From Leidyana gryllorum EB-2025a (lineage: Eukaryota; Apicomplexa): a DNA stretch of 64,000 nt. The stretch lies in NCBI GenBank assembly GCA_048772705.1, contig JBLWGC010000002.1:62001-126000 (forward strand). Reading direction: 5' to 3'. The notes beneath the pieces are model-generated. The model searched no databases. It worked only from the letters and a program-made list of their open reading frames with translations, and was not told where the DNA came from. The position numbers were made by a program, and so were the translations under genes. Shown piece by piece: positions 40,037 through 50,682 of this stretch. Each line of letters opens with the position of its first letter. Within the stretch, counting starts at the first letter, position 1.

Positions 40037-42286
40037 ATGTCAAGTGGAAGTCACCACTGTCAGCGCGGCCGGCGCGTCACTCGGTGGACGCCGTTCGTTT
40101 ACTCTCTGATGAGTGGACTGCTGAGCACAGAGACGGCGGCGATGGAAGTTGGAGAGAGTACTGAAGAGAGGAGGGAGGCGCCCGTGACCAATGCCAAAGG
40201 GCCCCCGACAGCGGTAGTGGATGAGGCAGCCGCCGTATGGAGACGGCTGTGGAACATTGAGAGCGAATTGGGGCGTCGCGATGGTCCGATAGACGGAGAG
40301 GTCGCGTTGGATTTGTCTCCTGGCCACTGGAAGATACTCGGGCGCGAGAAAGACGGAAGTGTCTCTTTTGTTGACCGCGAGGAGAGGTATCCAGCTTTGA
40401 CAGTGACAAGTTGCGGATCGGTTGTTGGGAGTGATGGGAAGTGTTGGAGAGTAAAGTTGAGTCGCGCGAGGATCGCAGAGTCGAGCGGACGTCTGATGAA
40501 TGAGCCGTCAGTCAAAGAGAGCGCCCCTGACGAGGCCTCCACGAGCACTGATGCGCCGGCGGAGTCATCGTCTCCGCGTCGCGAGGCCGACGTGCTGTCC
40601 GAACAGTTTTGGGGGATGTTTCCGGTGAAGTTTCTGCGTGCAACAACGAGAAGGGTCGCAGAGTATCTCCCCAAATGGCCGCGTTATGACAGTTTGAGGC
40701 TCGTTTTGGAGAAACTGAGCCAAATAGTCAGAGCCACAGATGACGCACTCGGCGCTGAACATGTGGACGGTGGTGAGGGCGCCGACGCCTCACACAACCG
40801 CCGCCTCCAAACAGAAGCGCTGAGAAACTTTCTGAAAGTGCTCAATGGCTGTCTGTGTCCCGGCGAGAATCAGGTGTCGAATTGCGTCGGCCCTTTCGAG
40901 TCATTCTGGTACGAGGCTGGCAGACTGATGGGTCACCCATTCCTCAAAGGCCACAAAGAGCTCAAAATCCCCTGCGGACAATTGATCAATTCGCTCTTTG
41001 CTCAGTCCTCCCACCTCTCCATCACCGTTCAGCGCACTCCCGGTGGGGCCGACTGTGTGTGGGCTCATATGGGATTGACCTGTGTCGATACCTCACCACC
41101 CCCTCGCGCGTTGCGACTGGTTAGAAAGGAGATTGGAGGTCAGTGGGTCGGCTACGCTGTGATCGCGGCTCACAATCCGTACCACAAACCGACACTCCAT
41201 CACCGGTGGGTAATCGTAAAGAAACTGGAAGGTGACGAAATCACTATGTGGCGGGGAGTCAAACTGAGTGATGGGTCTGAAGAGTTCGCGAACTCTCACT
41301 CCGTCGGACATTGGATCTCTCTTCACGACTTTGAGGCCATTGAGGCACATTACAACGGGACTTCGGATCTCTCCGACCCCAACGGCCAGCGAGAACACCC
41401 GGTCGACATAATGATTGCGTATCTCAAAAAGTGGCCCGAAGAGAATGCAAACCTATGGAGCTTTTATGAGGGACCATGGCAGGAGGGCAGCAGACACTCG
41501 GATCCGCAATACCGAGATGCAATGGCACAGAGTATCTACGACCAACTGCACCCCGTCGTGGTGGTCCATAATCGACTACGGATGGGCACACTCTTCGCAC
41601 AAAACGAAAACAGGAGACAGTGGAAACGCGGAGTCAGGGGATCCGTAATCCCCCGAGAGGGCAGACGACGAATCGCCTATCCCGGACCTCTCCTCTTTCT
41701 GGAACAACTGAAGCTAAGCGCAGCTGCGAATTACTCCGCAGGATTGCCAGTGTGCGAAACGATGAAGCCATACCACCTGCCCAGGCCACACCCACCTGCG
41801 AATGTCTCACACCTGCTCCAAAGCGCAACAGATCCGTCGTCAACCTCGGGTGGATCATCATTGGCCACCTTCAGAGATCACCTGCGCGCCCAACAAGTGC
41901 CTTATGCGACAAACGAGTCGCGGGGGGCCCGGTGGCGGAAGTTTATCGAAAGTCGCCTGGCCTGCGAATTCGAGCAAGCGAAGCGGATAGCTCAGCACCG
42001 AGCCATTGGACGTCTTCAGCAGGGGGGACATACGGCTCAGCCGCACTCTGGAACCGCTCCACCGCTGCTGCCGTTGCCACCAGGACTCGTCATACCGCTC
42101 CTCCCCACCTGGCCGATACCCTTCATACCGATACCACCGATACTACAACCGATCCCACAACAGGTACCACCACCGATACCACAACAGGTACCACCACCGA
42201 TACCACAACAGGTGCCACCACCGATGCCACCACCGATACCCCCGCAACAGCCGCGGGCACTATGGCAGCCGTGGAAAGATGATTGA
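40037..42286 (+). CDS. Paralogue-array member 7 (unrecognised family)
   Basis: 749 aa, one exon, ATG at 40037, 167 bp after the retrotransposon. Blocks: RWTPFVYSLMSGLLSTE (about 40082), LDLSPGHWKILG (about 40309), DVLSEQFW (about 40588), central domain 41110-41365 (RLVRKEIGGQWVGYAV, KKLEGDEITMWRG, GHWISLHDFEAIEAHY), AYLKKWPEENANL (about 41416), VVVVHNRLRMG (about 41554) and AGLPVC (about 41740). The tail has a 24-nt tandem repeat encoding PIPQQVPP (about 42150-42220) and ends RALWQPWKDD. It is nearly identical to member 6 in two blocks only, a mosaic pattern. Function unknown. Confidence 0.8.
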   Translation: MSSGSHHCQRGRRVTRWTPFVYSLMSGLLSTETAAMEVGESTEERREAPVTNAKGPPTAVVDEAAAVWRRLWNIESELGRRDGPIDGEVALDLSPGHWKILGREKDGSVSFVDREERYPALTVTSCGSVVGSDGKCWRVKLSRARIAESSGRLMNEPSVKESAPDEASTSTDAPAESSSPRREADVLSEQFWGMFPVKFLRATTRRVAEYLPKWPRYDSLRLVLEKLSQIVRATDDALGAEHVDGGEGADASHNRRLQTEALRNFLKVLNGCLCPGENQVSNCVGPFESFWYEAGRLMGHPFLKGHKELKIPCGQLINSLFAQSSHLSITVQRTPGGADCVWAHMGLTCVDTSPPPRALRLVRKEIGGQWVGYAVIAAHNPYHKPTLHHRWVIVKKLEGDEITMWRGVKLSDGSEEFANSHSVGHWISLHDFEAIEAHYNGTSDLSDPNGQREHPVDIMIAYLKKWPEENANLWSFYEGPWQEGSRHSDPQYRDAMAQSIYDQLHPVVVVHNRLRMGTLFAQNENRRQWKRGVRGSVIPREGRRRIAYPGPLLFLEQLKLSAAANYSAGLPVCETMKPYHLPRPHPPANVSHLLQSATDPSSTSGGSSLATFRDHLRAQQVPYATNESRGARWRKFIESRLACEFEQAKRIAQHRAIGRLQQGGHTAQPHSGTAPPLLPLPPGLVIPLLPTWPIPFIPIPPILQPIPQQVPPPIPQQVPPPIPQQVPPPMPPPIPPQQPRALWQPWKDD

Positions 42287-42967
42287 ATCAAGGTGCAACA
42301 CCAACTACGGAAACCAGCAGCTTCCCTCCCCCACAATTTTTCAGCAACTCATCTGTGGTTCGGCAAGCAATGTCCTGTCCACCACAGAGATCAAGTCGAC
42401 TGACATTTCTAATCACCCACCAATCAGGGGTGTCGCAGTGAACCAAACTCAATTCGGTACTCCGATCGTCTTCAAGCATCAGACTTTTGCGACCTTATCA
42501 GACACGCTGAGCCTCTGAAGTAAATTTTGTGTGCAAATACATCGGATTTGCCCTTGTTTCATGTTGTCTGCTGTGACACCAGTAGCTATAGGGATATGTA
42601 TGTACACTCATAACCACTTTCTGCACTTTGACCAATGAGGAAGTCACATGGCCACAGCGGTATGTGGCGGTGACCCACGTTTCGCAAAGCAAAATCGGAT
42701 CAATGAGTATCTGATGGCGTCTCCGCCGGCCGGCACAAGACACACAGTACACACACACTGCTGAAGACTGACTACGCAGAATCGAAAGGATGCAAAGTAC
42801 CAAAGAATGCAGCCAGGAACGCTATTAAGTTAAACAGTCGAGCAGACCGTCCGGAAGGCGACATGATTGGATATTATAGTGATGGATCCTTCAATTTTGG
42901 CTATCATCCAAGCCAATTGCAGCGTTGGGATGACGAGCCGGGGGTATTATCACAAACGACCCTGTGT
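42287..42967. other. Spacer before the decayed array copy
   Basis: 681 bp with no convincing gene. Around 42722-42765 it contains CGCCGGCCGGCACAAGACAC followed by an ACACACACAC stretch, like blocks in the gaps after members 3 and 5. Its right end should correspond to the 5' flank of the decayed copy; no T-run remains there. Confidence 0.35.
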
Positions 42968-43435
42968 GCCCTCCTCCACTCAATGGACGTCTCTAATTCA
43001 CTATCTGATGAGCGGACCCGCAGGCGGAGCGGCTTGACACAAAGTGGGAGAGAGAGCTGTCACATGTCGAAGGGGTGGATTTCCGAAGGGACTCGGCAGC
43101 GGGAATAGCAGCAGTATGGGATCGTTTGTGGGACTTTACGGACGCAGTCCCACGGAGCCGTGGCAGGCTGAAGGATCTCAAGATCCCTCTGCCCGCTGAC
43201 GTTTGGACACAGGTTCCAAGCGGGAAGAATGGAATGTGTGCTTAACAAAAAGATTTCTCACCTTTAGGATGAGAGGGCGGTGTCCTGACGCGACGGTCAC
43301 CTTGGGGACGTTGCCACTGCACATTGTCACAGCATCTGCAATGCGAATTCTGGACTTCTCTACCCAAGGGGCCACGTTCAGAGCCTCTGAGAGTGGTGCT
43401 GGAGAAGCCGAGTCAGTTGACCCCCATGCCAGTGA
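42968..43435 (+). pseudogene. Decayed array copy, closest to member 8
   Basis: Three family blocks are readable in different frames. WTSLIHYLMSGPA at 42984-43022 aligns with WTPLVYCLMSGPA of member 8. AVWDRLWDFTD and LKDLKIPLPADVW at 43111-43212 align with ALWDRLW and LKLRLPADIW. GPRSEPLRVVLEKPSQL near 43375-43425 aligns with WPRSEPLKRVLEQLNK. There are frame changes between the blocks, and the central domain and everything after it are absent. Remaining open segments run to about 43616 but do not align. A host-gene pseudogene left by duplication and partial loss. Confidence 0.75.
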
Positions 43436-43621
43436 GGGAAAGCACAAACTTTCTGAGGATCTTGAGATACCTCGCCCAGCAGGACCCATCCCCCCTCAGA
43501 TACACACAGACCAGAGAACATCAGTCCGAGAATTCAGACTCGACGTACAGTATCGAAAGGACGCGGTGTATTCCGGAGGTGAAGAAAGTATTCAGGTGGC
43601 GGGTGATAGCTAACGGATGAA

Positions 43622-43629
43622 TTTTTTTT
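43622..43629 (+). promoter_or_regulatory. T-run upstream of array member 8
   Basis: Eight T followed by GGCCTGG; ends 30 nt before an ATG preceded by CAAG. Confidence 0.45.
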
Positions 43630-43659
43630 GGCCTGGAGACTGGCAGGGTTTCCATCAAG

Positions 43660-46062
43660 ATGGCGAGTCGAGTTCACCACCCACAACGACGCCGAACGAT
43701 TTCGGCTGCTCGATGGACGCCTCTGGTCTATTGCCTTATGAGCGGACCCGCGACGACTACTACACAGAGTGTGGTGGATGAATCTGGTTTCATAGAGTAT
43801 CGAGGATGCACCGCGGACGAGGTAGCAGCACTATGGGACCGTCTGTGGCGGCTTCGCAGGCAATTCAGCCGAGTTGTCGATTGGGTGAAAGACCTCAAGT
43901 TGCGTTTGCCTGCCGATATTTGGGAAGAGGCCTGGTGCCCGAGCACGAAATCGCCTGTGGTTGTGGACCGAAAGCTGTCTCATCCGCTCTTGAGAGTTGG
44001 CAAGTGTAAGAAGGTGGTGGGGAGTGACGGAAAGCGATACTTGGAGGTGACAGTGAGCTATCACAATCTGAAAGTCTCCATCGAAGACCTGAAAGCCGGC
44101 AAGAAGGCACCAGGTGTTCCTGAGACGAATCATGATGAGGCGTCCACAAGTACTCAGGCCACGACGACTTTGCAGCCCGGTGACTCGGCAGTCTCGGATT
44201 CGCCCGAGCCCCCGTCAGCTGTCGACTACTTTTCTCCATCTTATTGGGCAAGGTTGCCACTGCTTTTCACCAGAATACCTGCCTGGAGGATTATGGAGTA
44301 TCTACACACCTGGCCACGTTCAGAGCCTTTAAAAAGGGTGCTGGAGCAGCTGAATAAGATGATGATCGAAACGGACAGGAAATATCACACCTGGGACAAA
44401 GTCTTCAGCGTTGAGGAGGCGCGCGCCGCTCAATTGTACAAGTTGAAGAGGCGACCAAACGAAGAACTGACGAGCCCAACTCTCTTGCAGTTGATACATT
44501 CCATCGTGACCGACCCCACCTTGAGCACCACGCAAGCCGATCCCTTCAAGTCTTTCTGGTCAACGGCCCAGAGAATGATGACTCAAAAGGCGACAAAAGA
44601 GAATACAGCGCTGAGATCAGCGTGCAGATGGTTACTAACTGCCACCTTCAATCAATCCGGATTGCTGTCCCTGAAGCGTCAGCAAAGTGCGGACGGTGTG
44701 GATTGTGTGCGTGTGCAACTCGGATCGCACAATGTTGGTGAGTTAAGCGATCAGGCGGTGAGATTGGTGAGAAAGAAGATTGGAGATGAGTGGGTTGGCT
44801 ACGCTGTGGTTGCGACTCGGTATGGTGGCTTGTCGACGAGAATGAACCCCGTTCTGTTGATCAAGAAGCTTGAGGGTGACGAGATCACTATGTGGCGGGG
44901 TGTCAAGTTGAGCGACGGGTGTGAAGAGTATTCTAATCATCATTGCCCTGGGCATTGGATCTCTCTGGAGAGTTTTGAGTCGATTGAGGCTCATCACAAC
45001 GGGACTTTGGATCTCTCTGAGGGCGATGCAAAGAATCAGTACCCAAGTGACATTATGATGACATATCTGCGGAATTGGCCCGAAGAGAATGAAAAGATTT
45101 TGAGTTACTGTGAACAACGGCAACAGGAAATTGAGACCATACAATCCCCACGTCACCGACGAAAGTTGCGCAGCGCGTTGTTCGCGGATCTGTCACCGTT
45201 TGTTGCGATACACAATCTGCTGCGGATGGGTACCTTGACAACGGGAGTAGGAGTGAAAGAGAAGTGGCAGCAAGAAATGGCGAAATTAACCGATGGTTTA
45301 TCACTGGAAGCTCCCTCCTCCTGGAATGAACTCGTGGAGGCACTGAGTGAGCGCATGGCAAAGACTGAGCACACCATGGGGCTGCCAGTCTGCGCAAGTG
45401 ATAAGATCCTTACGGGTACTGGCAGTCGTCCACCGCCAGGGGCTCCCCCCACCGCTGGAGAAGAAAAGGAAACTCATCAACAGTGGCGATCTTTAGCCTT
45501 TGATACTCTTCCGTCCCAAAGACGGTCACAGCCGAAGCCCTACGATCGAGTGGACATGCAGAACCAATCGCCTTCCAGAAAGGAGGCGAGACAGCAGGCA
45601 GCCCGCCAGTTGGAAACCCCGATGGCTTTGCATCCGTATCAGCTTGGGGCCTATGGGGCTCAGTGGCATCAGCTTGGGGCCTATGGGGCTCAGTGGCAGC
45701 CGCCGTTGGCTCCAGAAGGACTGAGCCAACTGTTGGTCGATTTGCTGCGGGCGCCGGCTGGTCCCTCAGCATTCCAATGGCGACCATTGCAGCTGGAGCC
45801 GCAGCCGGGCCCGTCAGGATTGCAGCTGGAGCCGCAGCCGGGCCCGTCAGGATTGCAGCTGGAGCCGCAGCCGGGCCCGTCAGGATTGCAGCTGGAGCCG
45901 CAGCCGGGCCCGTCAGGATTGCAGCTGGAGCCGCAGCCGGGCCCGTCAGGATTGCAGCGCCAACCCGGCGGCGCAGCGCCCCCCCAACAGCGGCTTCCAG
46001 AGCCACAGCGGGAGGCGCGTCCGGCTCGTCCGGGTCTATGGCAGCCGTGGAAAGACTTTTGA
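43660..46062 (+). CDS. Paralogue-array member 8 (unrecognised family), last of the array
   Basis: 800 aa, one exon, ATG at 43660. Blocks: RWTPLVYCLMSGPA (about 43711), LRLPADIWEE (about 43903), DYFSPSYW (about 44224), central domain 44760-45005 (RLVRKKIGDEWVGYAV, KKLEGDEITMWRG, GHWISLESFESIEAHH), TYLRNWPEENEK (about 45062), FVAIHNLLRMG (about 45200) and MGLPVC (about 45377). The tail has a doubled QLGAYGAQW unit (about 45637-45700), five exact-looking copies of an 11-residue unit LQLEPQPGPSG (45787-45951) and the ending GLWQPWKDF. Convergent with the next gene, the two stops being 71 bp apart. Function unknown. Confidence 0.8.
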   Translation: MASRVHHPQRRRTISAARWTPLVYCLMSGPATTTTQSVVDESGFIEYRGCTADEVAALWDRLWRLRRQFSRVVDWVKDLKLRLPADIWEEAWCPSTKSPVVVDRKLSHPLLRVGKCKKVVGSDGKRYLEVTVSYHNLKVSIEDLKAGKKAPGVPETNHDEASTSTQATTTLQPGDSAVSDSPEPPSAVDYFSPSYWARLPLLFTRIPAWRIMEYLHTWPRSEPLKRVLEQLNKMMIETDRKYHTWDKVFSVEEARAAQLYKLKRRPNEELTSPTLLQLIHSIVTDPTLSTTQADPFKSFWSTAQRMMTQKATKENTALRSACRWLLTATFNQSGLLSLKRQQSADGVDCVRVQLGSHNVGELSDQAVRLVRKKIGDEWVGYAVVATRYGGLSTRMNPVLLIKKLEGDEITMWRGVKLSDGCEEYSNHHCPGHWISLESFESIEAHHNGTLDLSEGDAKNQYPSDIMMTYLRNWPEENEKILSYCEQRQQEIETIQSPRHRRKLRSALFADLSPFVAIHNLLRMGTLTTGVGVKEKWQQEMAKLTDGLSLEAPSSWNELVEALSERMAKTEHTMGLPVCASDKILTGTGSRPPPGAPPTAGEEKETHQQWRSLAFDTLPSQRRSQPKPYDRVDMQNQSPSRKEARQQAARQLETPMALHPYQLGAYGAQWHQLGAYGAQWQPPLAPEGLSQLLVDLLRAPAGPSAFQWRPLQLEPQPGPSGLQLEPQPGPSGLQLEPQPGPSGLQLEPQPGPSGLQLEPQPGPSGLQRQPGGAAPPQQRLPEPQREARPARPGLWQPWKDF
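45787..45951 (+). repeat. 33-bp coding tandem repeat, five units
   Basis: Five adjacent 33-bp units encoding LQLEPQPGPSG in the tail of member 8. The units read as identical, indicating recent expansion or homogenisation. Confidence 0.95.
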
Positions 46063-46133
46063 GATGAATTTCGAAGCTCGGCTCCCATCCGGCAAGCGTA
46101 ATCGGAAGGCCGAGTACGTTGGTTGCCCTCATT

Positions 46134-49100
46134 TCACGGCTTTGGAGCGGTGGTGTGTAACTTGGCATAGAATTTGCTCGTGGCTGGGGGGAGGCCAAAG
46201 TATTCTGGGGGCGAGTTTCCGTCCAGATCGAGTAGATTAGTGAATTGTTCGGCGGTTAGCATATCTGGCGTAGGAGTAGTGGTTTTCCGAACTTGTTCAA
46301 GATCGTGTTCCAACATGTCAATAACTGTATGTTGATCTTCGAGAACCCTTTCCAGTCGGCGGCAGGACATGAGAACGGACACCAAATCGGTTTGTTCGTT
46401 TTCGTCCATATTGCTGTAGAAATAGGCCAATTCTCCAACAGACATGAAGGGTGACCTGTGGTAGAGAGAGAAGGATGAAAGATTGAGTTGGCAGGACGTA
46501 CGTTCTGGGGCGTAGAATGCCTCCGGATCCGTGAAAGCGTCGACTTCTTCGTACTCCGAATTGGTCTGATGCTTCTTTCATTCGCATGGGGTCCTTGACG
46601 AGTGCGCCTCCCCGGAAGGCAGGTTGTGCTCCGGCACTGATGAGTGCATTATGGGTTCCCATTTTTGGGGGCAGAGGGGAGGTGAGTCTGTGTGGCTCTG
46701 TGGGGAATTCGTCGACGTAATAGGGTATTATTTTGTCCTGGCCGTCCTGTATGGATCTTTTATTCAAAGCTCGGATCTGACGTTCCAATTCCAGCCAGGC
46801 AGATTCTCCGTGAGCCGAGCGGCCGCCGCCCGGCTGCGCCAATGTCAGTAATCGGGAGCTCGGGAAGTTATCCATTGCTTCCAGATCGCTATCTGAGTCT
46901 GGAGGTCTTCGTCCGACGACATCGACAAAGCCAATATCTCTTTTGAGTCCCTGGGCGACTGCCGATCGGGTTCTATCATCTCCACTTGGGCCCCCTTGGG
47001 CTCTGGAGATTCTCGGAGGCCCTGGATGGGGTATGACAGTCCCGAGCTGAGACCTTCGACGCTCGTCCTGCCCGGTTCCGGTCTCCATTGGAGCTATGAG
47101 TTGCATTGATGGTCTGTGTCCAGGCGGAGGCGGCGCAGAGTGGTCCGTGGGGGGAGCATTGGGTTGTTGAGTAGTCTTGTTGGGACAAATACTCGGAAGG
47201 CTTTTGAGTTGGTCCAATACGTGTTCGAGACTGGATCCCGGTTCAGAGAGTTCCCCCAACTCACTGGCTAACTCGACGCAGCACTCACTGCGGGCAGTGT
47301 CATAATTGGAAGTGGGTTCCCGATCTGTGACTTGGAGATGATTGTCCTTTTTCTTTGACTCTTTCGGAGGGGGGCCAAAGCTCAACATTGTCTCTCCCGG
47401 TTCGTCCTCGTCCCCACCTGACCGCTTTCCCAGCGGCAGAGGTGCCTCGACCTGACCCAAACAGCGTCCACTGAGCGGGAAGGATTCGATCGATCAATTT
47501 TTCAGCTCGCATCGAGTCTCACCTCGCATCAAAGGCCAACAGTGCGGTCTCTTGGACGTGTGGGATTGTGATGGGTTCGCAGGGACTCGCCTGAGTGATC
47601 ATTTTTCTTTCACAGCAAATGGACTCACTTTGATGGATTCGAGCGCTTTGTCACATTCCTCGACCATTCCTTCTCCATCACAACAGGTTGTGATGCCTGC
47701 CAAGAGGTTCTCGAGATTATTGGCCAAAGAAGACGCCTTCTGCATGCTGTGATACACACCGGTCGTTAGCTCCATCGCCCGTTTCGGACCCATTGGTCGT
47801 TCCTGCAACTTGTTTTCAACGTGTTCCAACTGGGCCGCCTGAGCCAATATCTGTTCAGTCATTTTCCGATGATCTTCTCGACGTTGGGCCACCAACTGAG
47901 TATTTCGGGCCTCAGCTTTGTGCAGCGCGGCTTCAAACTTCTTCGCTAAACTGTGAATCCGCTCCTTCTTCTCATTCGACTTCACTTCTCTCTTCTGCAA
48001 ATGACGCACCAAACGCATCAGCGTCTCGCGGAAATTCCCCTCGCTGTCTCCCACAGCGCCCTCCAACAGAGCCTTTAGGCTTCGGCGACTCTGACGACCC
48101 GATCCCGGCGTCGACGGAGCGTCCGACGCGCCACTCTGCAAATCGCGGGGAGACAAATGGAGAGTCAGATTGGCCGGTGGCGGCCCCACGGCCGCAGAAC
48201 GCTGCTCGGGTCCTCCCGCAGGCATCACCTTCACAGGCGGACCAATAATTTGTTGTTGTCCCCCTTTGGGCGGCGACATTGGCGGTGGCCCCGACACCTT
48301 TGCAGCCGCCGAGCCTTTAGCAGCAGCGACGCCTGCGTCTCTGTTACCACCCGGCGGCCCCGCCGCGGGCGGTCCGCCCTTCGCTTTCCCTGGGGAGGCC
48401 GGCATTGGAGACTTTGGCGCGGCCGGAGACGGCATCTTCGCCCCCGCCTCCGCCTTTGGACCCATTTTTGGCGAAGGGCCTCCGGGCGGGGGGCCCGCTT
48501 TGGTCTGTGGGGGCTCACCCTTTGTTGGAGGACCGCCCTTTGGGGGGCCGCCGGCCTTGCCCGGCGGGGGTCCCTTGGCTCCGCCTTCCTGTGGTTTGCT
48601 GCTCGGCGGAGGCGGTGTGGACCCCTTCGATGGCATTCCAGGAGGCGGTGCCCCTTTCGGTGGGCCCGGAGGCTGGAGATTGGGTGGAGGCATTTGTTTG
48701 GGGGGCATTTGTCCGGGGAGCGGCCCCCCTTTGGGTGGACCCGCGTCTTTCGTCGTCTTAGCCGCTGGGGGAGGCGCTCCTTTGGACGAAGGCGTCGGGG
48801 GAGCTTTCATAAGAGAGAGATCTGGCGGTGGTAACCCATCCCGGGATGGTGGAGGCGACCCGCCACCTCTCTCTGGAGGGGGCATATTCTTGAGAGGCGG
48901 CATCTCAGCCTTCCCAGGCGGCGGTCCTGCGGCAGCACCGGCTGGCAGAGGCTTCGCGACAGCTTTCATAGTGTCCACTTTGACTCCCGGCGGCGGAGGA
49001 CTCGAGAGTGGGGGTCCGGGTCCCTTTGTGCCGGGCGGCGGCAGATTACCCTTTGGAGGCGGCGGCTGACCCGAAAGTGGCATCGGAGCGTCTTTGGACT

Positions 49101-49464
49101 TAGGCAGAGGTCCCGGTGGCGGTGTCGATGTTGGTGCGGCTGGTGGTGGCTTTTGTGTAGCATTCGGGGGAAGTGTAGGGGGGCCTTTGGAAGGGGTGGG
49201 AGGAGGAGGTTGAACATTCATTGCGGGGGGTGGGGCTGCTTCTGGGCGCTTGACAGGGGAAGAGGGAGGGCCGAGAGGTGGTGCCGAGCCTGGGGGGAGG
49301 GCAGTCATTGGTCCGAGTTTCTTCTTGACGATCATTTTGATTTTGGCTGGCCCCTCACCACCTGGCTGAAGACGAACGCCGGGCATGGTACCCCGTTTCA
49401 TTATAAGTACTTTCTTGCCACCAACCATTTTGGTGGCCACGGCATCTTTCATGTTTATTGACAT
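46134..49464 (-). CDS. Large Pro-rich coiled-coil protein, four exons, no recognised family
   Basis: Exons on the minus strand: 49464-47629, 47590-47523, 47470-46502 and 46455-46134, joined by GT-AG introns of 38, 52 and 46 nt. All junctions keep frame, giving about 1,064 aa. A Lys/Gly-rich N terminus (KMVGGKKVLIMKRG) is followed by some 370 residues dominated by Pro, Gly and Lys (PPPAAPTSTPPPGP type). Next come a short Ser/Arg region, a helical coiled coil of about 150 residues (HLQKREVKSNEKKERIHSL onward), an acidic/Pro-rich middle and a C-terminal helical region (ELAYFYSNMDENEQTDL). The Pro-rich part resembles formin FH1 or WASP-type SH3/profilin-binding tracts, but no FH2 or WH2 core is visible, so I do not call it a formin. 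A cytoskeletal scaffold is a guess. Confidence 0.7.
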
Positions 49465-49513
49465 CGCTCACAGATGACGCAGCACGAAAGGTGCACCCCT
49501 TCTTTGATATCAC

Positions 49514-50139
49514 TCAACGACGAACAGGAGGTAACTTGTGATACTTGATCACCTCATACTCTTCGTACACATCCTGCTCCTTCGGCTTGCACAGACACAG
49601 CCAACTGCATTCCGGCCAAAAGAGCACAGACAGAATGGTACCCTGAAAGAGACAAGGAGGTGGGATCATGCATGGGAGACTGGCTGCTTTTGCTTACCTT
49701 GATGACCAAGATCAGCCAAGAGAGCAATATAGTGGTCACGTAAAGCCCATAAGTGGGTTTAGTTAATTGCCTCCATTCAGCACTAAACCATCGGGAAGCT
49801 GTTGGTGACAAGGAAGAATTAAAGCGTGTGCGTGGGGGTGTGTGTGCGGTAGGCCGCGGTGCTTACGCCAATATAAGAGGAAGGCTACATCTTGGATACA
49901 TGATAAGACTACGAAGGCCATTATATACTTGTATTGGCGCTAAAGGGGCGACGATAGAGGTCGGTTGCGCGCTTCAAGATTTTACCCACCCATCGGCGTT
50001 CATACGGAATCGAATCGAACGTCCACCATAGAAAAGCGAACAATGGAAGGTTGTAATCAGCCCTTATTAGACAAGTGACAGCCGATAGGATAACAATGGA
50101 CGCGAATAGCGTCTTGATTGATCCCACTGTGCACTGCAT
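49514..50139 (-). CDS. Small multi-pass membrane protein, four exons including a 24-nt microexon
   Basis: Exons: 50139-49929, 49890-49867 (24 nt), 49798-49698 and 49642-49514; introns of 38, 68 and 55 nt, all GT-AG and in frame, giving about 154 aa. Likely helices: TLFASIVILSAVTCLI and LPLFAFLWWTFDSI near the N terminus, and LYVTTILLSWLILVIKG with ILSVLFW in the second half. The tail is short and charged with Cys (CLCKPKEQDVYEEYEVIKY), probably cytosolic. Family not recognised. The ATG at 50139 lies 28 bp from the start codon of the divergent gene at 50168. Confidence 0.6.
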
Positions 50140-50167
50140 TTTTTAAGGCACGTGCAACACATTTGAT

Positions 50168-50682
50168 ATGAGCGACAATACCTGCTATCTGATTTGGGAA
50201 CTCCAGCATAATGGCACTCTGACGTGTCTCTATGCGCGGAATGCACCTTCGTCCTACCTGGCAGAGGCGACTGCGCCCCAACCCTTCCCGGCTCACAAGT
50301 TCCAAGGCAGCGGGAAACAGCAGATTCGTACCAAAGCCTCAGTTAGTTCTAATTCATGATAGAGAAAGCAGTTATTGTTTGATTGCAGGCCGCTAAAGAC
50401 TACTATCAATCCTGGTGCGAGTGGCTTCGGGCTATGGGCCGCGCCAACGCCAAAGTCTCAGTTCCACAAGACCTATCCAACTCTCCGCATCCACTAAAAG
50501 TGGTGCTGCACGGCCGGGACAATCGTGTCACAGTACATACGGGAGGTGTCTTCACTCTGGAAGGCTGTGATGCTGTTGCCGTCTGCCATCCATCCACAAT
50601 GGACTTTAACTCTCCAAGTATGAATCTCGATCAATTCAACGAGAAGGCCAGACGCCAATCTGGATGCATCGGTCTTCCTTGA
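50168..50682 (+). CDS. Small soluble protein of unknown function, two exons
   Basis: Exon 1 50168-50341 (58 aa), a 47-nt intron (GTTAGT...TTGCAG, 50342-50388), exon 2 50389-50682; total about 155 aa. Features: a central Trp-rich helix (YYQSWCEWLRAMGRANAK) and a predicted beta-rich second half (LKVVLHGRDNRVTVHTGGV). No signal peptide. Divergent from the small membrane protein, start codons 28 bp apart. The intron keeps the frame and skips a stop. No family recognised. Confidence 0.5.

Noticed and set aside
48170-49069. 299-codon Gly-rich open frame on the plus strand
   Set aside because: It is the complement of the Pro-rich coding region on the minus strand; Pro codons read as Gly on the other strand and leave few stops. 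Composition is fully explained by the real gene.
46134-49464. Calling the Pro-rich gene a formin
   Set aside because: No FH2 core is visible; Pro-rich tracts and a coiled coil alone are not diagnostic.
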